From positions 18,930 to 65,165 of the forward strand of contig JAGOJA010000002.1 of the NCBI GenBank assembly GCA_017995345.1: a stretch of 46,236 nucleotides of DNA, in the 5' to 3' direction. A program made the translations under genes and the position numbers. The notes under the pieces are model-generated. The model was given only the letters and a program-made list of their open reading frames with translations, was not told the origin of the DNA and made no database searches. This DNA comes from Flavobacterium sp. (lineage in GTDB: Bacteria; Bacteroidota; Bacteroidia; Flavobacteriales; Flavobacteriaceae). Shown one piece after another: positions 32,636 through 39,239 of the stretch (position 1 is the stretch's first letter; each line of letters starts with the position of its first letter).

Positions 32636-33014
32636 TTTCTAAAAAGTTTAAGATGACTTTATTAAAAACATCGTATTGATCCATTACAACTCCATGTCGT
32701 GAATTAGAAACAATCGCTACACTTGCATTTTGCATCCTCGAAGCATATTCTTCTTTGTGAGAAATAGACATGTAGTCCATGTCAGACCCAACAATTAATG
32801 TTTTATGCGGAATAGTTTCTAGCTTATCCCCTAACCCCCATTCCATTAATGTCACAAATGTTTTATAATATACCTCTGGACTATTTTTACCACAACGTTC
32901 TTCAAAATCTTCTCTTAGTTTTTACTGTTGTGGTTCAGGAAACATGTTTTTTGAAATTTCTTTAGCGAGTTCTTGAAGCCCTTTTGTTTTTAAAAACACG
33001 GTTCTACTTTGTAG
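32628..33014 (-). pseudogene. Remnant of an alpha/beta hydrolase
   Basis: The frame ending at 32628 encodes the C-terminal part of an alpha/beta-fold hydrolase: HKTLIVGSDMDYMS carries the acid region and SRHGVVMDQYD the catalytic-type His. Reading upstream in the same frame, the similarity-like sequence continues (MFPEPQQ, then KLREDFEERCGKNSPEVYYKT) but is interrupted by TAA at 32922-32924, and the frame closes again at 33015. The N-terminal half, with the nucleophile elbow, is missing. A GTG at 32855 could start a 75-aa fragment, but it would have no active site. It overlaps the dehydrogenase start by 8 nt, so an intact ancestor was probably the first gene of that operon. Confidence 0.85.
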
Positions 33015-33229
33015 TTAGGTTCTAGTGTGCTAATATTAAAGTATGACTATTGCATTAAACAACCTAATTTGGCATAAAAAAACAACAAAAACAGTTATTA
33101 TAGAATAGTATGACTTATTTTTTTAATCCAAATGTTCTTTATGTTATTCATATATCCTAAATTCTACAGCTTTAGAAGAAGTGCTATATCACAATTATAA
33201 TTCCGCCTTTACAAGCCAAACTACTATTT

Positions 33230-33838
33230 TTATTTATTTTTAAGGCGCAAAAAAATCAAGGCCGTAATAAAGGCATCGCCCGCAGCAGTATGTCGATCGC
33301 TTTTTTCGATTTTAAAAATCCGGCACAATTCATCTAGACTGGAATGCTGCTCTTCTTGCAAGCCTTTGAATTTTTGGTACATCTTATCCGTATCCATACT
33401 GCGGTTTTTGAGTTTTCCCAAACCCATACGCCCTAGTGCTCCATTGACCATATTGACATCAAAACGCACATGATGTCCCACCAAGGTTGAATCTTTGATA
33501 AAATCAAGAAACCGAATTACCGATTCGCTCTCCGTTAGTTTTTTTTCTTTCCCTTCCTTCAAAATACCGTGAATAGGCACTGATTCCGTTTTGAAAATAT
33601 TTTGCTCGACAAAAAGCTCAAAACAATCATTCACAATAATTGAATTGCCGCAAATCGTCACGGCACCAATGGATAAAATGACATCCGTTCGCACATCCAA
33701 ACCGGTTGTTTCGGTATCAAAAACCACAAAACGTTTTTCATTATTTTTATCTGATTTAGAATCAAAATAATCCAAATAATTTTGCCAAAATTCGGGATAG
33801 TTTTTCTTCTCTTTTTTAAACCAATTCGATAGCATCAT
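33230..33838 (-). CDS. DnaQ-like 3'-5' exonuclease (DEDDh), acetate-cluster type
   Basis: Exonuclease of the DNA polymerase III epsilon superfamily. Seen over 202 residues: ExoI Asp41/Glu43 in FDTETTGLD, ExoII Asp128 in GHHVRFDVN and ExoIII His183/Asp188 in HTAAGDA, so all metal and catalytic residues are intact. It has an N-terminal helical extension of about 35 residues not found in replicative DnaQ. It begins where the DUF294 gene ends (no spacer), and this pairing beside acetate genes recurs in proteobacteria, as far as I recall. The true substrate is unknown; it is probably not the replication proofreader. Confidence 0.9.
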   Translation of the reverse strand: MMLSNWFKKEKKNYPEFWQNYLDYFDSKSDKNNEKRFVVFDTETTGLDVRTDVILSIGAVTICGNSIIVNDCFELFVEQNIFKTESVPIHGILKEGKEKKLTESESVIRFLDFIKDSTLVGHHVRFDVNMVNGALGRMGLGKLKNRSMDTDKMYQKFKGLQEEQHSSLDELCRIFKIEKSDRHTAAGDAFITALIFLRLKNK

Positions 33839-35758
33839 CTAAGTAAAATGTGTAAGTTGGAAACGCGTTTTCAAAATCTCTTGAACATCACTAATGGGAT
33901 GGAAGGCATTTTTAAGCTTTACCTTGTCAAGTTTCGTCAATTTATTTAGGTCCAAATACCTTCCTCCTGAATTGCTTGCAAAACCTTCTTCAGTCCTGAA
34001 TTTCAGCAAAACAGAAAACGCTTCGGAACAGGCTTCGTATGTTGTCGCATTTTGAGGTTCTAAAGCAGCTAATTCTTTAAATCTAACTAGTGTATTGTTT
34101 GCCCCAGTAATTTTTTGATTCAAACACAATAATCTAGCTGCATCAATCAAAGGCATTAATCCCCTACTTTTCACATCAAAAGAATCTTTATGTTCTCCGT
34201 CCTTTTCAACCAAAAATTGCCTAAAGAATCCTAGTGGAGGCGGATTTTTTAAGGCATCAGATCCTAAATACGCAAAGAAAATTTGGTTGTCATTTACGTT
34301 TTTAAAAATAGTAGAAGTGATTGCATTAACTAACTCTTTATCGCCATATACAAAGTCATAATCAAAAAAAATGGAACACATAAGAATTCCTTTCTTGGCC
34401 GGGCTATGTATCCAGGCATTGTATTGTGCGTTCCATTCTTTGAGTGACTTACACCATAACGGATTGCTCGCCATCATCTCTGCTGGACAAAATTCATATC
34501 CCACAACATTTAGGATATGAGTTACACTATCAGCCAATTGCAGAAAATATTTTTTAACAGCATCATATCTTTCTTCCGCTACATCTTCAAAAACCAAAGC
34601 ATTATCCTGATCTGTCAACAACAACTGTTCTTTTCTTCCCTGACTCCCAATGTTCAGCCAAGCAAACGGAACAGGAGGTTGTTCTCCCATTTTAACAATA
34701 GACAATTCGATTGCCCTGCTTGTAATAGCGCTGTTAATTTCCCCAACAATCTGGCAGATATGCCCTATTGGAATACCTTCAACTAAAGCATTCTTGATTA
34801 ATTTAGTGAGATTATCCCTAACCAATTTTAGCTCCTGCGCACTTTCGGCGCGCTTAATCTGTTTTACCAATACTCCCGGATTATTTGCTTGAGCGACAAC
34901 AACATCATGCTCAGAAATAATACCAATAATTTCCGATTTGTTAGTCCCATCTAAAGTCACGCATAAATGACCTATAGTATGCTGGAGCATCATCAACTGG
35001 GTTTCGGCAACTGATCCGTTAGCCTTTACAGTAATCACAGGCGCAGACATAATCTGATCAGCGCTTGCTTCTATCGAGAACAGGCCAGTGGCTATCTTCG
35101 ACCGTAAATCTTTATCGGTGATAATCCCAATGGGAATCTGGTTTTCCTGAATAATGACACTCCCTATTTTAAGTCGCGTCATCGTCTCGGCTATTGATTT
35201 CACGGAATCCATTTTGTTAGCTGTAATAGGGTTTGTAGAATAGGAAATAGGTTTGAAATATTGAATAGTGTCATCCCGTTCAATATAGCTTACGTTTTCA
35301 GAAATCAATTTCCCCTTATTTTCCTTATCGTAAGGATTACGGGTATTTGAAGCGAAACTTTCCAACAAAAAACTCAAAACGGCAGTATTTTCAAAAACAT
35401 AAGGTTTGAAAATAGTTATCGGAATGGCATAGAGCAGACTTTCCTCTCTGGCCTCGGCCGTCATCAAGTACCCATCTTTTGCAAAAAATGGCCGTAAACC
35501 TACAATATCACCCTCATCACATTCATCGACAAGCACCTTCGTTGTGTCATAAACAACTGATAGCGCCACCGCTCCGTCCTTAACAATATAAAAAAAGGGA
35601 TGAGGCTGGTCATTAACATTAAAAAGCACTTGTTTTTTTTCCAAATGAAGCACTTGAGACTCCTTTGCAATGGCAATCAAATCAGCTAGACTAAGGCTAC
35701 AAAATGGAGGATGATTCTTAAGAAAATCGGCAATTCGTTCCGCTATTGAATTTTTCAT
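33839..35758 (-). CDS. cNMP-binding / CBS / DUF294 putative nucleotidyltransferase
   Basis: Multidomain cytoplasmic signalling protein. I start it at the ATG at 35758 (639 aa), because MKNSIAERIADFLKNHPPF is a family-like N-terminus; the open frame extends 36 residues upstream with unlikely composition. Domains in order: a cyclic-nucleotide-binding-like beta-barrel (about 15-125), a CBS pair (about 160-275) with GSVIIQENQIPIGIITDKDLR and IGIISEHDVV, a DUF294 nucleotidyltransferase (about 300-440) with NIGSQGRKEQ followed by TDQDNAL (G-S-x-G-R and D-x-D pattern), and DUF294_C (about 480-625). The ligand and the modified target are unknown; GlnD-like activity is one possibility. Confidence 0.9.
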   Translation of the reverse strand: MKNSIAERIADFLKNHPPFCSLSLADLIAIAKESQVLHLEKKQVLFNVNDQPHPFFYIVKDGAVALSVVYDTTKVLVDECDEGDIVGLRPFFAKDGYLMTAEAREESLLYAIPITIFKPYVFENTAVLSFLLESFASNTRNPYDKENKGKLISENVSYIERDDTIQYFKPISYSTNPITANKMDSVKSIAETMTRLKIGSVIIQENQIPIGIITDKDLRSKIATGLFSIEASADQIMSAPVITVKANGSVAETQLMMLQHTIGHLCVTLDGTNKSEIIGIISEHDVVVAQANNPGVLVKQIKRAESAQELKLVRDNLTKLIKNALVEGIPIGHICQIVGEINSAITSRAIELSIVKMGEQPPVPFAWLNIGSQGRKEQLLLTDQDNALVFEDVAEERYDAVKKYFLQLADSVTHILNVVGYEFCPAEMMASNPLWCKSLKEWNAQYNAWIHSPAKKGILMCSIFFDYDFVYGDKELVNAITSTIFKNVNDNQIFFAYLGSDALKNPPPLGFFRQFLVEKDGEHKDSFDVKSRGLMPLIDAARLLCLNQKITGANNTLVRFKELAALEPQNATTYEACSEAFSVLLKFRTEEGFASNSGGRYLDLNKLTKLDKVKLKNAFHPISDVQEILKTRFQLTHFT

Positions 35759-35981
35759 AAACAGTTTATTAATATCTAAAAATACAAAAAAAATGCTCGT
35801 GACTAAGAAATGGTCATATATATAAGATCCCATCCAAAAAAACACAATCGTTTCTTTTTTTATCATAGACGCATAAAATTTTCAATATAAATAGGGCTTC
35901 CGTAAATTTTTCGGCATTTTGTTCACAATATTGCTTTAAATATAAATGCTAATTTACTATATTTATGCAAAATTTATATAT
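35759..35981. promoter_or_regulatory. Divergent intergenic region of the acetate cluster
   Basis: 223 nt between two divergent genes, very AT-rich. On the plus strand TATATTTA, near 35960, is one base off TAnnTTTG. No perfect box is seen on either strand, and I found no convincing operator palindrome. Promoters for both arms must lie here or close by. Confidence 0.45.
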
Positions 35982-36401
35982 ATGGAGATTTTAGCCTGTC
36001 CGAAATGCCAAGACAATCAAATTATAAAAAGTGGCATAATTAACAGTAAACAAAGATACTTATGCAAAAAATGCAATTATTTTTTCACCGTCAATAAAAT
36101 CGGAAAAAAGATAGATGACTATTATGTTACCAAGGCATTGCAACTCTATCTTGAAGGGGTAAGTTTTCGTGAAATAGAGCGAATTATTGGTGTTTCCCAC
36201 GTTACTATAAGCAACTGGGTTAAAGCCTTTAACATAAAAAAACCATCGCATGCCAATTACCACCCTACTTATAAGATTTTAAGCCATTTAGAACTTATTG
36301 AGTACGTCAAAAACAAAGAACTTCTATCGGGAGCAGGAATGATTATAACAGAGCTTGGAGACAAATTCATGCTTATAAAATGGGAGCGCTTCAAGGATTA
36401 A
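35982..36401 (+). CDS. IS1-InsA-like zinc-ribbon and helix-turn-helix protein without a transposase partner
   Basis: A 139-residue protein starting at the ATG at 35982 (twelve extra residues are possible from 35946). Residues 6-31 form a C-x2-C ... C-x2-C zinc ribbon (Cys6, Cys9, Cys28, Cys31) with QRYLCKKC, as in IS1 InsA. Residues 50-83 look like a helix-turn-helix (YLEGVSFREIERIIG, then VSHVTISNW). A C-terminal part of about 55 residues (KILSHLELIEYVKN onward) is unlike InsA, which is about 91 residues. No InsB/DDE frame and no IS terminal inverted repeats are seen. It could be a leftover of an insertion sequence or a domesticated DNA-binding regulator of the cluster; I favour the second because the frame is intact. 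Confidence 0.75.
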   Translation: MEILACPKCQDNQIIKSGIINSKQRYLCKKCNYFFTVNKIGKKIDDYYVTKALQLYLEGVSFREIERIIGVSHVTISNWVKAFNIKKPSHANYHPTYKILSHLELIEYVKNKELLSGAGMIITELGDKFMLIKWERFKD

Positions 36402-36502
36402 CTATACACTTTACACATATATATATCAAAATTTTTTTTTTAAATAAATTAATACAATTTGGCGCTTTATTAACCAACCATTTAACACCAAACCTATTAA
36501 TT

Positions 36503-36895
36503 ATGAAGAGAAAATATTTGATTGCAGTTGTACTGCTATTCACTTTAAAAGGCTTTTCTCAAGGGACACCTAATTATGGAGCCGAGATGAAATTTAATTT
36601 GAATAATGACAGCTCAAAGCACCTTAAAGCACTGTTCAGGGCACAGATGTGGGGACAAAACAACCCTAACCCATTTTGAACCTCTTAGCCTGAATTCAGA
36701 TTCAATCAGCACGGTAGGGACAAGGCGAAGGTTTTCAACTATTCTTACACAATAACAATATTACACATTTAGGAATTGGAGCCAATACGCTTTTTAGCGG
36801 ACACAATTCTAAATTAACTTAGAATACAAACTTTAAAACACGCTTCAGAAAAAGCCGTAAACACAGTCATACTTCAAGGAATGACCTATCTATAA
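36503..36895 (+). pseudogene. Decayed outer-membrane porin
   Basis: The start codes for an intact signal peptide (MKRKYLIAVVLLFTLKGFSQ) and a porin-like first segment, NYGAEMKFNLNNDS, but the frame stops at 36677-36679. After that, NNITHLGIGANTLFSGHNSKLT appears in another frame (about 36754-36819), and the typical barrel end KAVNTVILQGMTYL returns in the first frame, closing at 36893-36895. The middle of a roughly 350-400-residue barrel has been deleted and at least two frame shifts remain. In relatives a full porin in front of the DUF4212/SSS pair would be expected. Loss may be recent, since both ends are still readable. Confidence 0.82.
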
Positions 36896-36922
36896 TTAAC
36901 TAACCTTTATTACTATACTATT

Positions 36923-37183
36923 ATGAGCGACAAACAAGACAAAGCGACGGCATATTGGAAGGAAAACTTAAAATATCTCGTGATTTTATTAAGCATTTGG
37001 TTTTTATGTTCTTACGGAGCCGGAATCCTTTTCAAAACTGCATTAGATTCTTTTAAGTTGGGTGGTTTCCCACTTGGTTTCTGGTTTGCACAACAAGGTT
37101 CAATTTATGTATTTATTATATTAATATTTGTTTATGTTCGATTGATGAACAAACTAGACAAAAAATATAGTTTCGACGAATAA
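36923..37183 (+). CDS. DUF4212 small subunit of an SSS-type symporter
   Basis: An 86-residue membrane protein with two hydrophobic segments (about 15-36 and 48-74), DKATAYWKENLKYLVILLS at the start and a charged end (LMNKLDKKYSFDE). This is the pattern of the DUF4212 family (putative sodium:solute symporter small subunit), which almost always precedes a VC_2705-type SSS protein, as here, 29 nt upstream of it. It is thought to work with that transporter; its precise role is not known. It begins 27 nt after the porin remnant. Confidence 0.93.
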   Translation: MSDKQDKATAYWKENLKYLVILLSIWFLCSYGAGILFKTALDSFKLGGFPLGFWFAQQGSIYVFIILIFVYVRLMNKLDKKYSFDE

Positions 37184-37212
37184 TATTAAAACTATAAAAA
37201 AAATAAAATATC

Positions 37213-38964
37213 ATGGATTTACAAACTTGGACCTACATAATTGTTGGAGTAACATTTGCTCTTTATATTGGAATTTCAATCTGGTCTCGTGCCGGATCAA
37301 CTAAAGAATTTTATGTTGCAGGTGGAGAGATTTCTCCATTGGCAAACGGAATGGCAACAGCTGCTGACTGGATGAGTGCTGCCTCTTTTATATCGATGGC
37401 GGGTATCATTTCCTTTGATGGCTATGATGGCGCCGTTTATTTGATGGGTTGGACTGGCGGATATGTTCTGCTTGCTCTTTTGCTCGCGCCTTATCTGCGA
37501 AAATTTGGGAAATTTACAGTTCCTGATTTCATTGGAGAACGCTATTACTCAAATGCTGCAAGAACGGTTGCCGTAATATGTGCGTTAGTAGTTTCTTTTA
37601 CGTATGTGGCAGGACAAATGCGTGGTGTGGGATTAGTGTTTTCTAAATTTTTAGAAGTAGATATCGATACTGGTGTTATCATAGGAATGGTAATCGTTTT
37701 GTTTTATGCCACTTTAGGCGGAATGAAGGGAATTACATATACTCAAGTGGCACAGTATTGTGTATTAATATTTGCCTTCATGGTTCCGGCTATCTTTATT
37801 TCTATTCAAATGACTGGAAATCCAATTCCGCAATTAGGAATGGGAGGAAAAGTTATAGGAACCGACACTTATTTATTAGATAAACTAAACAGCCTTTCTA
37901 CTGATCTTGGGTTTTCTGTATACACAGACGGCACCAAACCAATGATTGATGTCTTTGCAATTACACTAGCCCTGATGGTAGGTACTGCAGGATTGCCACA
38001 CGTTATTGTTCGTTTCTTTACAGTTAAAAGAGTAAAAGATGCCAGAAAATCAGCTGGATACGCATTGGTTTTAATCGCCATTTTATACACAACTGCTCCG
38101 GCAATTTCTGTTTTCGCAAAAACCAATTTGATAGAAACCGTAAACGGTAAAGAATATACGTCAATGCCTGCTTGGTTTACCAAATGGGAGACTACAGGTC
38201 TATTAGCTTTTGAAGATAAAAATGGAGACGGAAAAATCCAGTATTACAATGACAACTCTAAAGATGCAGCCTTTTTAGCAGCTGAAGCAGCAAAAGGAAA
38301 CAAAGGGAGTGAGTTGACTATTGATAAGGATATCATGGTATTGGCTAATCCTGAAATTGCTAACTTACCCAACTGGGTTATTGCATTAGTGGCTGCTGGA
38401 GCGTTAGCTGCAGCATTATCTACTGCTGCTGGTTTATTATTAGTGATTTCAGCTTCGGTATCTCATGATATCATCAAGAAAATGATTAATCCAAATATTT
38501 CTGAGAAAGGCGAACTTTGGGCTGCTCGTATAGCTGCTGCAGTTGCAGTAATTATTGCAGGCTATTTTGGGATAAACCCTCCTGGCTTTGTGGCCGCTGT
38601 CGTTGCACTAGCCTTTGGATTAGCTGCTGCCTCATTATTCCCAGCAATTATTCTTGGTATTTTTGACAAAAAAATGAACAAGGAGGGTGCTATAGCTGGT
38701 ATGGTTGTGGGATTACTATTGATGATTTACTATATGCTTAAATTCAAATTCGGACTTTTTGATGGTGGAAAAGACGCCGTAGCTGGCTTGAAAGAAGGCT
38801 GGTGGTTTGGAATTTCACCAGAAGGTTTTGGAACTATTGCCATGATTGTAAACTTTGCAGTTGCTTTTACAGTCAAAAGCTTTACTCCAGCACCACCACA
38901 AGATGTTCAAGATATTGTGGAACACATCAGAATCCCTTCTGGTGCTGGCGAAGCAACACATTAG
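37213..38964 (+). CDS. SSS-family symporter, VC_2705 type (acetate/short-chain acid uptake likely)
   Basis: Cation-coupled carboxylate importer of the inner membrane. Seen over 583 residues: about 13 membrane helices, GGEISPLANGMATAADWMSAASFISMAG near residue 37 (the substrate/cation region of ActP-like proteins), TLGGMKGITYTQ near 170, GLPHVIVRFF near 258, and ALSTAAGLLLVIS near 400. An inserted hydrophilic loop (about 320-385) holds DKNGDGKIQ (335-343), which looks like an EF-hand-type calcium loop. Coupling with DUF4212 upstream and acyl-CoA synthetases downstream supports acetate or propionate as substrate. This is inferred, not shown. Confidence 0.92.
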   Translation: MDLQTWTYIIVGVTFALYIGISIWSRAGSTKEFYVAGGEISPLANGMATAADWMSAASFISMAGIISFDGYDGAVYLMGWTGGYVLLALLLAPYLRKFGKFTVPDFIGERYYSNAARTVAVICALVVSFTYVAGQMRGVGLVFSKFLEVDIDTGVIIGMVIVLFYATLGGMKGITYTQVAQYCVLIFAFMVPAIFISIQMTGNPIPQLGMGGKVIGTDTYLLDKLNSLSTDLGFSVYTDGTKPMIDVFAITLALMVGTAGLPHVIVRFFTVKRVKDARKSAGYALVLIAILYTTAPAISVFAKTNLIETVNGKEYTSMPAWFTKWETTGLLAFEDKNGDGKIQYYNDNSKDAAFLAAEAAKGNKGSELTIDKDIMVLANPEIANLPNWVIALVAAGALAAALSTAAGLLLVISASVSHDIIKKMINPNISEKGELWAARIAAAVAVIIAGYFGINPPGFVAAVVALAFGLAAASLFPAIILGIFDKKMNKEGAIAGMVVGLLLMIYYMLKFKFGLFDGGKDAVAGLKEGWWFGISPEGFGTIAMIVNFAVAFTVKSFTPAPPQDVQDIVEHIRIPSGAGEATH

Positions 38965-38996
38965 AGTTTAATTAAAATAAGACAAATTGGTTTTTT

Positions 38997-39036
38997 AATA
39001 CACAATCTCTACATTTATTTGTAGAGATTGTGTATT
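38997..39036 (+). terminator. 17-bp perfect hairpin between the symporter and the regulatory genes
   Basis: A 17-nt arm starting AATACACAAT (38997-39013) pairs without mismatch with 39020-39036 around a TTTATT loop; the right arm ends in TATT and runs into TT. It lies 32 nt after the symporter stop and only 8 nt before the next ATG. It could be a terminator, a partial terminator (attenuator) or a 3'-end protecting structure for the symporter mRNA. Confidence 0.8.
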
Positions 39037-39044
39037 TTCATAAC

Positions 39045-39239
39045 ATGAAAAAAAGACACGAACAAAAATTGGTTATCCTTTCAATGCTACTATTATTGGC
39101 TTTGAACATGCCGCTTTTGCTATTGTTTGACAGCTCAAAACCAGTTTTTGGATTCCCAATAATCTACATTTACATTTTCTCAGCCTGGTTGTTTTCAATT
39201 GCAATTTCATACTTAATTATAAAAAGATATTATGAATAG
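39045..39239 (+). CDS. Small two-helix membrane protein coupled to the sensor kinase
   Basis: A 64-residue protein starting at the ATG at 39045 (an upstream GTG at 39030 lies inside the hairpin and is rejected). After a basic N-terminus (KKRHEQK) come two hydrophobic segments (about 8-28 and 36-57), then KRYYE. Its end overlaps the kinase start by 8 nt (ATGAATAG), so translation is coupled one-to-one with the sensor. I do not recognise a named family. A small subunit for the SLC5-like sensor, as DUF4212 is for the transporter, is an attractive inference. Confidence 0.8.
   Translation: MKKRHEQKLVILSMLLLLALNMPLLLLFDSSKPVFGFPIIYIYIFSAWLFSIAISYLIIKRYYE

Noticed and set aside
33015-33229. 215-nt AT-rich stretch between the hydrolase remnant and the exonuclease gene
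   Set aside because: Read on both strands for coding remnants, RNA genes and repeats; nothing convincing was found.
35946-36401. Active insertion sequence of the IS1 family
   Set aside because: Only an InsA-like frame is present; there is no InsB/DDE frame, no terminal inverted repeats and no target duplication visible.
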